Part shown: positions 35,325 to 48,568 of the stretch, in pieces
Layout of the letters: every line of letters begins with the position of its first letter
Numbering within the stretch: the first letter of the stretch is position 1
Origin: Lindgomyces ingoldianus
Taxonomy: Eukaryota > Ascomycota > Dothideomycetes > Pleosporales > Lindgomycetaceae
Assembly (NCBI RefSeq): GCF_010093535.1
Contig: NW_022985173.1
Location: forward strand, 874,855-938,854
Reading direction: 5' to 3'
Length of the DNA: 64,000 nucleotides
The notes under the pieces: generated by a model
What the model saw: the letters and a program-made list of their open reading frames with translations, nothing else
Databases searched by the model: none
What the model was told of the DNA's origin: nothing
Program-made: the position numbers and the translations under genes

Positions 35325-36254
35325 AAAATAATATCTGCTTAGATCATTTCCTGCACGGGAAAGATCCGGTCGTCGGGTGGCATTTCTGTTCCAAAAAAAC
35401 GCAATTTCTTATGGCATTCCTTACTTTCAGGAGATCCGGCGTTCCGCTATCTCCTGGTCCACTCCTTTGCTGGACTAGACAAACGGTGTTCACAGCAACT
35501 TCTTGGTTTTGGCCACCACTTGTTTTGAAAGGACATACGGCGTTATAGGTTCCTGTCGCAAGGCATTATATTTGAATTTCTCTTGTGTCCCCACTTTCAT
35601 GTTATTATTTTTTTGGGTGAGGCTTCTGAGAAATTTTGTTTTGGGCGCCTATAGTCGAGCCCACGGCTTGTCGAGCCAACTGTAAATTGCTCCGGCGTTC
35701 GCTACTGTACCGCCATCACTGGAGGATCGTCGTGCTCTCTTCAAGTGAGGAGATGGTGAGCCCTTGGCATCTTCGGGGTGTGGTGTTGAAAAGGGTGATG
35801 GGTGTGGGATTGAAGAGAGTTGAGTATTGAACATAGCACAGCTCAGTTGATATGTGCATGGAGCAGTGCGTCGATTAATCCGTGGTTTTGTCTTGATTTC
35901 TGTGAATAGAATCCTAAGTTCATGTCTTTTGGAGAGCGCCGAATGCCAAGATTCCCTCCTGACTCTGCACAGACCGCGTCGCGTCTTTCCCCGCGATATC
36001 ACTTCATAGTCTTAGGTTTATACTATCAACATTGCGCATCTTCGTCTATTACATAGTCTACCCAAATTTGCAGTACGGCTGTGCAGACACACTATATTGT
36101 CACTCCTCTTTGACCTTCTTGGTCAATCGCAGCAAACAATTCCACACGCACTCGACTCCACACTTTGTCTCGACAATAAACCTCTTTCAACACACGCAAA
36201 GGCCCAATCCGTGCCACAATTCAGATCCGAAATACCATTACAATATCCAGAAAA
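35325..36254. other. Intergenic, kinase 3' end to DAD3 promoter
   Basis: AT-rich 3' sequence with a poly-T run near 35.6 kb, then the pyrimidine/CA-rich leader of DAD3. No gene is seen. Confidence 0.5.
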
Positions 36255-36707
36255 ATGTCAATGGACACTCCAGACCAGCACCAACCCCACCTCTCGGCCT
36301 CCCAACCCTCAGCACCATCTCCTACAGAAACACTCACCCCGCTCGAACAAGAAGTCCTCGATGAATATGCGCGGTTGCTTGGGAATCTGAATAACGTATC
36401 TCTCCCCCTCTTCCTCCCATTTCTCCCGCTGTCCCTCCCTCCTCCCCCGTCCTACCGAGGCTTGTGTCCCCCATTTCATCACTACTAACGCAAAGAGTCG
36501 CAGATGTCAACCCTTCTCTCCTCACTCGCCGCAAACCCATCTGCCGAGGTCCTGGACGCGCTAAGGGGACTAGAACGGAAAACGAGTCTCGTGTTTACGC
36601 TGCTAAAGGCGAGTGTGTATAGTATTGTGTTGAATCAACAGATTCAGGATCAGGAGCCTGAGGGGGAGAGTTTGGGGCAGAGTCGGGGGAATGATGGGGG
36701 TTTTTGA
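36255..36707 (+). CDS. DAD3: DASH/Dam1 kinetochore complex subunit Dad3
   Basis: Two exons (36255-36395, 36504-36707) give 114 residues. After a disordered start the Dad3 core is LTPLEQEVLDEYARLLGNLNN, spliced to MSTLLSSLAANPSAEVLDALRGLERKTSLVFTLLKASVYSIVL. Dad3 is a small helical subunit of the ten-protein DASH complex that forms rings on microtubules and couples kinetochores to spindle ends; the complex is fungus-specific. The C-terminal tail (QDQEPEGESLGQSRGNDGG) is acidic and probably disordered. The 108-nt intron is long for the region. Confidence 0.92.
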
Positions 36708-37019
36708 GAGATAGTGTGTTGCATGAGTTGAATGGGAAATGCCGTCCGTGTTTGTATTGATATGGTAATGGGATAAGGTGGGACGGGATGAGATAGGATG
36801 GGATAGAAGGCGTTTTATGATACCCGGATAGATTTGGGCGAAATGGAAAGGGAAGGAATGGAAAATATGGCTTGGGATTCGTGAGTCTATGGTCGGCAGA
36901 AATATACTACATGTTTGAGCAATGCTCGCTCATATCCTCATCATGATGGTAACTATACAAGGTACATCCCTCCAACTGCACGATATATCTGACATAATAT
37001 CATCTCTGCCAAGCGACGT
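36708..37019. other. Convergent 3' region with GGGAT-rich tract
   Basis: A G-rich stretch with repeated GGGAT-like units (about 36769-36810) lies downstream of DAD3. It is otherwise featureless sequence up to the uS5m stop. Confidence 0.5.
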
Positions 37020-38385
37020 CTAATGTACACTTCCACCATAATACACTTTCCTCACGTCCACAAGCTTCTTCCCCCTCGCTCTCGCAATCTCGTCAGGTAG
37101 CTTTTGGCTGCATAGTGCCTCCCATGTAGCCTTGATGACGTTCATCTTGTTTCGGGAGCGCGGGGTGCGGGCAGCGAGGTCCTGTAATCCAGCGGCGCGA
37201 GCCATTTCGAAGATGAGATGCTGGACGCGGAGACCAAAGCCTATATCCCACGGTCAGAAACTCAGTCGTCCAAACCATCGTAGTTCAGTTTCATGGACAG
37301 CACTTACCAGGCGGTCTTGCAAACAATTGCACTTTCGTGGCTGCTACTTTCTTCTCTAGGTCTCCATATATCGTCCTGTTTTCGTATCTAGGCACCGGTC
37401 GAAGGTTCCTGATGGCTGCCATGACGCTCTGTTTCCTACCCTCTTCAGGTTCCACAGACTTTCCTTCTCCAACACCCAGTAAACCATTCCCATTTCCAGC
37501 AATCGTGAGATAGTACAACGACCTAATTTTGCCCATGCGCGTTTGATTCGTGACGCCATGCACAATCAACGTCTTCACGCGTATCGAGCGCAATTTGTCC
37601 TTGTCCCAATCTAGATACTTCAACAGCCGTTTCTGCCTCGGGTCCTCTTCTTCCTCATCAGCTAACCTCCTCGTCTGTCTCGCCATCCTGTTCTCTATCC
37701 TTGGTAGGTCTGGCAAGATCACTGAGTGTCGTGGATCTGCCAATGCCTCGAGAGCCCGTGGATTGCTACCCGTATATACAGCCCGTGGATCCATCGCCGC
37801 TTGCGTGAACGCAGCCTCCATGTTCTCTTCCAACTTCTCCTGATCTTTGCGGCTTAGTTGCCCATCTGGAACACCGTCTGGATACATTTTGGCCAGATTC
37901 TCGTTGGCAATACGACTCATAGCTTCATCACGTTCCACAGCGTTAGCGAGCCGAAAGTCCTTTTTGCCAACGATAGCTGATGGTGGGAGTTTGTCGGCGT
38001 GATCTGTTACGGGGTCCACATCCGCCAGATCATCCTCGTACGGCAGTCTCCAGGGATCCGTACGTTGCTGACCTTGGGTTAGTAGGTCTCGTGGATCGAT
38101 GGCGGCTTCTGCGGCTTTGATAGCAGCGATTTGTGCCGGGGTATATCTTTTTCGGAGAAGCGCTGTTTCGTCGGTGTTGTATTTGGGGTAGGATTCTGAA
38201 GCAGCCTGATTGAGAAGTTGGAGGTCAGAGGCTTTTATGCTAGGGTAGTGCGGCCGGCGTCGCGCAGGTCGGGGACAGCTTGAATGGAAGGGTCGGGGTT
38301 GGTGCGATGCAGATGTTGAAGCCGAGGGCTTAGGGAGGGTGGTGGACCTTGAGAAAAGACATCTTGCAGGTCGCCAGACACTCAT
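37020..38385 (-). CDS. MRPS5: Mitochondrial small-subunit ribosomal protein uS5m
   Basis: Two exons (38385-37308, 37240-37020) give 432 residues. The start [21 protein letters not shown] is Arg/Ser-rich with no acids, a typical mitochondrial presequence. A fungal-specific mixed-charge region fills residues 60-260. The S5 domain follows: [64 protein letters not shown], then across the intron [37 protein letters not shown]. It binds the decoding side of the mitochondrial small subunit. An upstream in-frame ATG at 38466 would mask the presequence and is less likely. It shares a 167-bp divergent promoter with TRM2. Confidence 0.95.
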
Positions 38386-38552
38386 TTTGTGTCCCAAATT
38401 AGAGCCAGAGCTCAATTGAGCGCAGATTAGGAGTTGTGGATGTGAGAATGGCTTTGCCAAGCTCATCAGACGAATGCTGAAGTTCGAGGAAAATTATAGA
38501 TGACTAAGCACAGCTGCGCTAGTATGTATCTAGCAATCACAATCTGAACTGT
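38386..38552. promoter_or_regulatory. Short divergent promoter uS5m / TRM2
   Basis: Only 167 bp separate the two start codons, so leaders must overlap or be very short. A later Met in TRM2 (38643) would widen it. Confidence 0.5.
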
Positions 38553-40376
38553 GTGAAATTCTACATGATATCCCGGGTTTTTCAACCATCGCTTCGGGCA
38601 TTGGTTTGCAGTGGCCGAGGAGCATATTTTGCGAGATACAGAATGGCCTCTCTCGCTGCAGATGTTGCGTTGGCGGACAGTAATGGTGCGAAGAGATATG
38701 CTGAGACTCCTCCGCGGAGTGAGGAGCAAGGGCGGGGAAGCTACAGATTCAAGAATAAGAGAATGAGAAAGGGTCATGGTGATAGTAGTCAGATCCTGCA
38801 AACAAATGGGAGTAATGAGGAGATTCTCCTGGAGGATGTGAAGGACTTGTTGAACAGTATGGATTTGGGAAAGGAAGAGGGTATGGAAACCGTTCTCCCG
38901 GAACGGCTGTCTGAGGTCGAAGTTTCCATCAAGCAAATTTCTTCTACTGGAGATGGACTGGGCTTTGCGAAGGATTCAAAGCAAGTTTACGTTGTCCCGT
39001 TTACAGCACCCGGAGACAATGTCACAGCAAAGGTGTTCAAGCATTTCGAGAAAGAAGGATACTCCATGGCCGATTTCATCCGCGTTAATAAGCCTTCTCC
39101 ACACCGGAATGAATCTCTCATTAAATGTTCTTACTTTACGACCTGCTCAGGGTGCCAATTCCAAATGCTTCCATACGACTACCAACTCGCGCACAAGAAG
39201 TCTATTGTAGAGAAGGCATATAAGAACTTCTCCAACCTACCTCCGGAACTTATCCCAGCTATAGGCGACACTATTGGATCACCTTTGGAGTATGGCTACA
39301 GGACAAAGCTAACACCACATTTCGACGGCCCACCAGATTCCCGCAGGAGCGATGGGAGGAATGGAATCAAGCGCACGTTCAAAGAAGTCCCACCCATTGG
39401 CTTCATGAAAAAAGGCACCCGCCAAACCATCGACATCGAAGACTGCCCCATCGGCACCTCCGTAGTTCGAAAAGGCATGTATCGGGAACGGCAACGCATA
39501 GCCCAGGAAATCGGAAACTACAACAAAGGTGCCACAGTCCTCCTCCGCGAAAACACCGCACGAATTCCAAAGTCCGAATGGGATGAAGCTCAAAATACCC
39601 CCGACTCTGTGATCGAGGAAAAGGGAGAATTCATCTACAAAAAAACCTGTATAACCGACCCTAAGGCTCAAACCACAGAACACATCCCCCCCTATCAATT
39701 CACCAACCCAGCAGGTGCATTCTTTCAAAACAACAACTCCATCCTCCCGCGCTTCACCCAATACATCCGCTCGCATATCCTTCCTCAAACACCCTCCTCT
39801 CACCCCAAAATCCACCACCTGATCGACGCATACTCCGGCAGCGGACTCTTCACAATAACTCTCTCCTCCCTCTTCACAACTTCTCTCGGTATCGACATCT
39901 CCCCCGCAAGTATCACTTCCGCCACCCAAAATGCAACCCTCAACTCTCTCCCCGCCTCGCGCGCCAAATTCATCGCAGCGGATGCCTCACATCTCTTTAG
40001 CTCGATCACGACGCCTGCCCGCGAAACCGTGGTCGTCATCGATCCACCCCGCAAGGGCTGCGACGAGAGCTTCCTGCGCCAATTAGTCGGATACGGACCC
40101 GCGAGAATCGTGTATGTGAGCTGCAACGTGCATACGCAAGCGCGGGATATAGGGGTGTTGGTTGGGGGGATGAAGGGGGTTGATGGCGGGTTTGGGGTTG
40201 GTGAGGGAGGCTATGAGATTGAGAGTATTGTGGGGTTTGATTTCTTTCCGCAGACGGGACATGTTGAGGGTGTTGCGGTCTTGAGGAGGAAGACGGAGTG
40301 GAATAGTGGTGGGATGGAGGAGAGTGAGATCAAAGAGGATGATAACAAGAATGAGGAAAAGACTGAAGGTGCTTGA
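38553..40376 (+). CDS. TRM2: tRNA (uracil-5-)-methyltransferase Trm2
   Basis: A single exon of 607 residues. A TRAM domain (VEVSIKQISSTGDGLGFA) is followed by RumA-type cysteines (CSYFTTCSGC and later EDCPIG). The SAM-binding Rossmann fold has LIDAYSGSGLFTITLS and GIDISPASITSA. The catalytic core is VVVIDPPRKGCDESFL and IVYVSCNVHTQARD, whose Cys is the nucleophile, closing with FDFFPQTGHVEGVAVL. The enzyme makes ribothymidine at position 54 of tRNA. Residues 1-30 (MISRVFQPSLRALVCSGRGAY) look like a mitochondrial presequence, and Met at about 31 (MASLAAD) is a second possible start. Dual targeting from alternative starts is therefore plausible. The C-terminal 25 residues are acidic and variable. 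Confidence 0.95.
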   Translation: MKFYMISRVFQPSLRALVCSGRGAYFARYRMASLAADVALADSNGAKRYAETPPRSEEQGRGSYRFKNKRMRKGHGDSSQILQTNGSNEEILLEDVKDLLNSMDLGKEEGMETVLPERLSEVEVSIKQISSTGDGLGFAKDSKQVYVVPFTAPGDNVTAKVFKHFEKEGYSMADFIRVNKPSPHRNESLIKCSYFTTCSGCQFQMLPYDYQLAHKKSIVEKAYKNFSNLPPELIPAIGDTIGSPLEYGYRTKLTPHFDGPPDSRRSDGRNGIKRTFKEVPPIGFMKKGTRQTIDIEDCPIGTSVVRKGMYRERQRIAQEIGNYNKGATVLLRENTARIPKSEWDEAQNTPDSVIEEKGEFIYKKTCITDPKAQTTEHIPPYQFTNPAGAFFQNNNSILPRFTQYIRSHILPQTPSSHPKIHHLIDAYSGSGLFTITLSSLFTTSLGIDISPASITSATQNATLNSLPASRAKFIAADASHLFSSITTPARETVVVIDPPRKGCDESFLRQLVGYGPARIVYVSCNVHTQARDIGVLVGGMKGVDGGFGVGEGGYEIESIVGFDFFPQTGHVEGVAVLRRKTEWNSGGMEESEIKEDDNKNEEKTEGA

Positions 40377-40767
40377 GTAGGGAGGGCATCCCGTCCCATA
40401 CTATCCATCCAGATATTTAAGCAAGGATATCTGCTAAATATGAGTTGAGAGCGATATAAACCAGCCCATCCAACACATATAGTTCTAACCAGAACACATA
40501 TCATGCTTTGAGAGTTATGAATTATTGAACTTGTCATGTCTTGAAATACTCCAATGCCACACTACCTCCCCTTGCCCGTCCTATCATGAATTTTAATACC
40601 CAGGTTATCATCGACTTTTCATAATGCTCGGACAGGCAGACCCCATTTCCACAGCCACCGCCGTCACAAAGCTTAGTACGAAGTCGACGAAGCGGTATGA
40701 GAGTCAGACCGGCTTGTCCAGAAGCTACATCAAGTGCACCCTGACAAAATTTCGTAACATGACGTCA
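40377..40767. other. Convergent 3' region TRM2 / SEC26
   Basis: Untranslated sequence between two converging stop codons. Nothing else is seen. Confidence 0.5.
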
Positions 40768-43700
40768 TCACGAAGCACCAACCTTGTTAAGGCCCTTCAG
40801 CGATCCCAAGCTCAAAGCCAAACCCTGTGACCGACTTCGGATACGTACGAAACCTGTAATAGGACCGTTTTCGCCCTCCTTCTCAATGCTAAGGTTAGCC
40901 AGAGCATCCTCGCCTACACACAATCAGCTCCTCGTCAAACTCGAATGTTACGTTGAAGGTACTCACCAAACACACTTCTCGCGTACAAATTAGCGGACAA
41001 GAACTGGCAATCTCCCTTCATAGAAGCCTCAGGGGTAAGACAGCTCATATTGGTGCAAGCCATCAATTGCTTCAAGAATTCGCGGAGAGATTTGGCCTTG
41101 GAATTGATATTGACTTTGTTTTCCCACTCGAACTCGGTCCACATTGTGCGGAATTGCGTCTCTGTGCAGTATGCGGGTTTGATGTAGTCCATAATGTCTA
41201 CGTGTACATCGTTTAGGATGACAACGTTGGAGTCAACTCCCTTTTCGCTATTCGTTCGTTAGCGTAAGTCGCCGATGGTGCCCTCGCCTCAACTTACCCT
41301 TCATATATGACGTTGCCGAAAATTACTCCGGTGTCCGTTGAGGACACCTTGATGGTGGCTTGGATATTAATGAAGTCGTGAGGGCCGACGTTCTGTGTTG
41401 GAGGGCGCTCTACGACCTTAAGGTCGCCGAGTGTTGCGAATTCTACTGTAAGATTCTGAAGAGTCTCGGTCGTTTGATTGACGAGAAGAACGTCGAGAAC
41501 GATGTCGAATTGATGCACCTAACCCGAGGTTAACCAAAGGGCCGTGATTAAGGATCGGATACATTACCTTCACATATGCTTCGCCATAAACAGGATCTGA
41601 GAAGCCAGTAAGTTGCACAACCCGGCTTAGCTTAGAAGTCAGGTCTTCAGTAGCTGTATCCCCCCCAGTTGCCCTCTCCAAATCTTGTTCAATTTCGTCA
41701 GTACCATCTAGTTCTTTCTTCTTTAGTTGTCGGATTGAGAATGAGTCGTCAACATTGACTGCAGATTTTGCCTTCTCCACAGCTTCCTTGGCTGCCCGCT
41801 TCTTTTCTTCCGCCTGGACCATTGTTCGGAACGACCTTCGCGTATCTTCCAGAAACACAGTCTCGAGTTCCTTTCTCTGAGCAAACTCAGAGAGAGACCG
41901 GACACATGTCATGATTCGGTCGACAGAGTCCTCGTCTATGAGCGTTTTGACAAACTGCGATTGTCCAACTCGAATAATAGATATCATGATGAGCATAGCC
42001 TCGGCCCGGAGAGCATTTGTTCGCGCTTCATCTTTGGATATCTCTGAGTGTCGCATGACAAGTTTCGTGAGAGTACTGGACAGAACCGTCGCCAGGTAGT
42101 AATCACCATCGAGGATCAGTTGGCGTAGTGGAGGCTTCTGGGAGTTCTTAACAGCCTCCAGTTTCGCTTTGGCGGCTGCGGAAGTGAGCGCGCTTTCCGT
42201 AGCATAGGTACCATCCGCAAGAACTTTTCGCGATCCTGATGGAGCTACAGGTTTGGCGTGGCCGTTCACTTGTTCCGTAGGCTCTTTCCCTTCGGAAGCT
42301 TCCTCCAGTAACCGCTGCTCTGAGGCAAGGATAGGGATCTCGCCAAGGGAAGAGCGTATCCCTTTCCATGCGTCTCGAATGTCCTTTGCTTCCAGAGAGA
42401 ATTCACCAATAATCCAAAGAACACCACGATAGACCTTTCCAGCGCGAACCTCACCTAAAGTAGTCACCAGGCGTTCGACAATTGATGCCCTTAGATCTGG
42501 GAAGCGTTCCACGACCTCTTTCACGAAAGAGATCACGTCAACAGCGGAGGCGTTGCTGCTGACATCTGAGATAAAGTCCATGAGCGAACCCACAACGCTC
42601 GCTGCAACCTCGGGGAACTTAATGGCAGACTGGTGGATAGAGGAAATCAGGAGTGTTCGGTACTCAGAGTTCTTCTCGTACTGCTCGTCAACTGTTTTCA
42701 TGAGTTCTTTCTTGAGGAGAAGAACGACTTCTTCGACATTTCGGCTAGAGACCATCTCCATGGCAATCTTGAGCGCCTTTCTCCGTACATCCAGGTCCGG
42801 GCTGGAAAGAACACGAAGAACTTCCATTGTCAAATCATCTAAAACGCCTTCATTCTTTTCCCGTAATTGATCCACTCTTTCCAAAACGAGGAGTTTCACA
42901 TTGTTGTCAGGTTCCTTGATAGCCAGTTCAGTGAACTTCCCTGCTGCGGCCTTGACAGCTACAGGATTGTTGGTGAGGGTTGTCAAAGCATGGGCAGCTT
43001 CGTAGATGACGGTGGATACACTAGATTCGAGGAGATCAAAGATCAACCGAAGATATCTAGCCTTGTTCTGAGGATTTACAAAAGCATCTCGGCGAATAAA
43101 TTCGAGTTCAGCAAGGAGCACAAGCTCGTCGTGGTTTGGAATCGAATCAAAGACAGTACTAAGGTACTCGAGCGCTTTTTCATGACTGATAGAGGCAAGA
43201 GCGGCGAAGGCGTTGCGCTTGCAGGTGGCGTCGTTCTCCTCGTCCAAAAAGGTGGTCAAGAGGTCGGGAGCGTCCGGAAGCAATTCTGGAAGATGCGTGA
43301 AGATTGAAGCGATTGCAAAGGTGGCGTTTTTGCGGACGTATGCATGCCGATGAGAGAGGCATTGGCGAGCCGGTTCTTCATAGCACATTAGCATAGGAAC
43401 ATCTCCATACACTGAATAGAGGTGGGATCTGCTCACGTAAAAGAGGCTCTACTAACTCGGCATCCCTCAGTTTGCAGCTGTTTCGTGGGTGAGCAAAAAC
43501 GGTACAAAAGCGGGGGAGCGAGCCCGTACAGAAAGCGCAATGTGTTCCCTCGTACGTATTCGTTCGGCGCCTGGAGATCGAAACGGATAGCATTGCTTCC
43601 CCATCATTAGCCGCTGGCACCTCGCGAGATATGTGCGTTAGCACCTACCACACCAATATCCACTCCTGTCGCAGCTTCCCCTGCGCGTCGTGCTTTGGAC

Positions 43701-44071
43701 ATACCTCCAGGAAGAGATACATCAATTTCTTCAGGGGCTTCGACTTGCTAGGCATGACGAATCGTATTATGTGCATGAGCAGGCCTGCTTGGGGGTCACC
43801 GTTCAGCATTATCGAGAGGATCTTCTTCTGTAGGGTTGTCAGGCCGGTGCTCTTAGGGCATCGCGGGGCAGCTCAATGGGTATATCCGCACCATAGTCTC
43901 GATCTTTGACTCATCTGTCCCCTTCTCTAGAGCTTGCTTGAGCTCATTCTGCGAGGGGACATCGGCAGCATTGTCCTGGTGGACCTGTCCGGCAACGTAA
44001 GTGAAGGAGACCCGCAATAAACGGCAGAGGATTCATACCAGACTGTATGAATTTTCAAGGAATGTCGCCAT
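40768..44071 (-). CDS. SEC26: Coatomer beta subunit (beta-COP, Sec26)
   Basis: Nine exons (44071-44039, 43984-43892, 43827-43649, 43595-43530, 43477-43437, 43375-41568, 41518-41298, 41247-40967, 40913-40768) give 955 residues, the usual Sec26 length. The N-terminus reads [22 protein letters not shown], then [27 protein letters not shown] and [24 protein letters not shown], the HEAT-repeat trunk. The C-terminal appendage contains [16 protein letters not shown] and [27 protein letters not shown]. Beta-COP is part of the COPI coat for Golgi-to-ER transport. Five introns crowd the first 145 codons. The third-to-fourth and fifth-to-sixth exon joins use AAG acceptors, so those two boundaries are the least certain; both keep frame and family sequence. 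Confidence 0.95.
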
Positions 44072-44528
44072 GATGATTGCTAGACCAATCCCAGCGCTCC
44101 TTGTCGAGTTATTTGTTTCCTCTCACGCCTCCAGGAGTCGGCCGGCTGCCGTCAATGCCCGTGGTGTCCAGAACAGGTGGGCTGCAACGTGGATTCAACG
44201 AGGGGAGGTGCGAAATTAGCGGGCGGGTGGAGAAGGCTGGGGTCCAGTGGAGGGCGTATCCGGAGAGAAATTTGGGCTGCGCAGGAGTGCAGCGTCAAGT
44301 ATCAACAGCATACACTGCTTCAGTTGAGCAGCTTGTCCGTCCAGGTGTCTCCTCGAGAAAGTGGTCCGCAAGGCTTGGCATTTTTCGGCTAAGCGACCAG
44401 GGTTCGCCGCATCGTGAAAACGACACCAAAGTAAGTCACCAGCTGCCAGGCAACGCATCCATCGCTGTTGCTTCCCAGAAGCCTCCATCTTTCCTCTCCC
44501 CCACGGTCCGGATTCCCTCCTCGCCGTA
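44072..44528. other. Divergent promoter SEC26 / mago
   Basis: 457 bp between opposite start codons. No gene. A 150-codon open frame crossing it lacks family features. Confidence 0.5.
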
Positions 44529-45307
44529 ATGGAGCCCGAAGCTAGCGAGCCGTTTTATTTGCGATACTAGTAATCCTAGCCTCATCCCGAAGTGCACGTG
44601 AAATTAATACTAACTGCTTCACACAGCTCTGGCCATCAAGGGCGATTTGGACATGAATTCCTAGGTATGGCTTCTCTGTTGTAGGCGGTGCCTTGTTTCT
44701 AACCCTTTTCAGAATTCGATTTTCGTGTCCTTGGGGACGGCCGCAGCGCTTCCGCGCGATATGCGAACAACTCCAACTATCGAAACGACTCCCTAATTCG
44801 AAAAGAGAGTGAGACTGGTCACTTTACTGCCTCTTCTGGCATGTTGCTAACGTGGCCAGTGTGCGTAAGCCATCTTATGGTCAAACAGATCAAGAAGATT
44901 GTCAAGGATAGCGAGATCATGAAGTATGTTAAAGGATACATTTAATTCACACTACTGACCTCGTCGTAGAGAAGACGACACGAACTGGCCACAGAAGAAC
45001 AAGGACGGCCGCCAAGAGCTGGAAATCCGCATGGGCAACGAGCACATTTCGTTTGAGGTTCGGCGACTCGCAGCCTTCACAAATTTAGAACTGACATAGA
45101 TATACAGACCGCGAAGATTGGCTCATTGCAAGACGTAACAGACTCTCAAGACCCAGAAGGTCTCCGTGTCTTCTACTACCTCGTTCAGGATCTCAAAGCG
45201 CTGGTGTTCTCCCTCATCGCCCTGCATTTCAAAGTAAGGCTCCCCTTCCTTCCAATTGTGGAGACGAGAACGTGCTCATAAATTTACTGCAGATCAAGCC
45301 TATCTGA
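44529..45307 (+). CDS. mago: Mago nashi, exon junction complex core
   Basis: Seven exons (44529-44569, 44627-44664, 44713-44808, 44860-44923, 44970-45057, 45108-45233, 45293-45307) give 155 residues. The family sequence is almost unbroken: [95 protein letters not shown] and the terminal FKIKPI. Mago pairs with Y14 and locks eIF4A3 on spliced mRNA. The six introns have mostly standard donors, but intron 1 (GTAATC) and intron 5 (GTTCGG) are weaker. The last exon codes for only four residues and the stop. It is the most intron-dense gene in the window. Confidence 0.97.
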
Positions 45308-45997
45308 TTTTTTGTCTGGCATCTCCGGATGGCGTATGGCGCCTTGCTTTTGTCGCCGACAAATCACTTCCGACCGTATTACTGGCGGGAAGATCTCGGT
45401 CAACTAGTGGTCTTGTGGGGAATGCACGTCTGGAGTCCAGAATCATGTCCTGTGGGTTTACACGCCGCTGTCAGCCGTCTGAAAGTCTAGCGATCCCATT
45501 TCTCTATCATAGGATGCAGATTTTTTAGAGTCTGCGCGTTCTGCGTTGATCGCCTGTGCCAATCCAAGCGGCAGCGCCAAGGCTGCACGCCATTCCTCAT
45601 TGCATCTCTCGTTGTCAATCACATGATGTTGGAAGCAGTGTTTCATTCGGACAAGGTCTGTTGAACGGTGAATTGCGCGCCGGCAGTGCGTCCGTGGCGC
45701 TCTAAAGCCCTGGGTGACTGCGGCAGCCGTGGGGTCGGTGCAACAGAAGGCCATCTGGGGTCTCCATTTGCCTCGCTGGTCCACGTGAGGCTAGCGTTCC
45801 TTCCCCGCGTAAGCTGCAAGCCTCGCAGGCCAAACCCTTCACTCTCGAGTCTCAAGTCCACACAATGGACATCATCGCTCTGCACTCGTCCAACTAAGCC
45901 CCGAGTCTTCCTATATCTTCTCTAGTGTCTGTCCTCCATCTCATGCCTGCTCAATTCTCGTTTGGTCGTGACTTCTGAATTCCTTCTAATCTGGACT
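45308..45997. other. Intergenic, mago 3' end to GID4 promoter
   Basis: Contains a CACGTG at 45782-45787 and a CT-rich leader before the GID4 start. No gene is seen. Confidence 0.5.
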
Positions 45998-47165
45998 ATG
46001 CCCACTCCTGATGATGCGATGCTGTCGCCGCCATCAGAGCACGAGAGTCACCTGGCTGGCCGCACGACATGTCCGCCAGAAGAATCCCGCATCCACACCG
46101 CGCTCGATATGAATGTCGAGCGACCCCTTCACACTCAGAATGATGTCAATACCTCATACACCCCCCCGATGCAACAGCCCACTCCTCCACCCGCCGACCG
46201 AGACATCTCCGACGCGCAACCCCAGGATGAAGAATCGCATAACAAAGGCCCCGATGCAGAGGTAGACGGCCCAATCCGCGACATTCCCACACCGGTGAGT
46301 GCGACAGACGAGGGCGCAGACGAGCAGCGGAATGCCCAGGTCTCGCCGCTCTCAGCGTCGGCATCTGTACCCGTCTCCTGGTCTCAACCATCGCTCTTGA
46401 CATCACCATTTCCAAGCTACAGGGTCAGTATCACTGCTCGCAATGCGCCGCGGTCATCCAAGTCACCGTATTTACTGATGGCGGTGCGCAGTTCCTGCCC
46501 AACTCGTCCTCTTCGCTTCTCCGCCACGGAAGCCGATTTAAAGGCAATCAAACGTCAGACCACCAGAAATACGAAGTAGAAGTCGAAATAAAACATGTAG
46601 ATATGCGGGAATCGTTCCTGTGTGGGTACTTGCGCATCAAAGGTGCCTGCGACCCCTACCGAAACAGTACCAGCGCATAACTAACGCTTCCCCAGGCCTA
46701 ACAGAAGACCACCCTAGTCTCACTACATACTTCGAAGGCGAAATCATTGGTAACAAGTACTCATTCATCACCCAACACCCTGAATGGGGCTCTAACGAGA
46801 AGGTCGATCGGCAGCATTGGGCCCGGCTCCCTGCACACAAGCAGAAGTTCTCGAATCGCCAAGATCTTTCAACGAAAGACTGGATGCAGAAAGAGCATAT
46901 TTTTATGCGGTGGAAGGAATACTTCCTCGTCCCAGACCATCGGGTGAAGACGATTAATGGCGCAAGTTTTGAAGGGTTTTATTATATCTGCTTTAATCAG
47001 GTCTCTGGGAGTATTGAGGGCATCTACTTCCACGCGAAGAGCGAGAAGTGAGTTGGTGTTGTTTGCATTTCTGTCAGGTGTATGCTAACGATGCCCAGGT
47101 ATCAGCAGCTCAAGCTCGAGCACGTCCAAGATCACGGGTGTCAAGGCGCAATGGAATTCCGATAA
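45998..47165 (+). CDS. GID4: GID/CTLH E3 ligase substrate receptor Gid4 (Vid24)
   Basis: Four exons (45998-46423, 46492-46642, 46696-47047, 47099-47165) give 331 residues. About 140 disordered Pro/Ser/Asp-rich residues precede the beta-barrel: LLRHGSRFKGNQTSDHQKYEV, EIKHVDMRESFLCGYLRIKGLTEDHP, TYFEGEIIGNKYSFIT, WARLPAHKQKF, IFMRWKEYFLVPDH, SFEGFYYICFNQVSGSIEGIYFH. Gid4 recognises N-terminal Pro degrons on gluconeogenic enzymes and brings them to the GID ubiquitin ligase when glucose returns. The GTGCCT donor of intron 2 is weak, but the join gives the invariant KGLTEDHP. The final exon supplies KYQQLKLEHV and the tail. Confidence 0.95.
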
Positions 47166-47582
47166 TTACGATTTACGATGGGGAACGTGCATGTATATGA
47201 TGGCCGGTATATGGGACAGCATTTTGGTCATGAGTGGTCATCTTTTCAAGTTGGGTTTTCCATTGTACAGACTTTATGGGTTTCATGACAATTTTGGAGG
47301 CGGCCTCGCAGTGCGCGATGACGGCTGATCTGGCATTTGGGTTCTGTAGTGTCTAGAATTACTTTTGAATGTTCTGATGTTCCTGGTTACGTCATTCGAC
47401 ATAGTCATCGTCATGGAATTGACGATAGCTAATCCCCGATCCTCCACAAATTTCGCATCGTGTGATGGGCTGCTTATGGGTCTAGCGCAAAGCTTGACTG
47501 CACCTCTTCGCTTCGCCGTGCCGAATTTATCTCTTGCTAGCAACACCATCGATCTTGTAACCACTACCACGGATCAGGCACG
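47166..47582. other. Intergenic, GID4 3' end to TRM8 promoter
   Basis: About 400 bp of AT-leaning sequence. Nothing else is seen. Confidence 0.5.
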
Positions 47583-48568
<986 letters not shown>

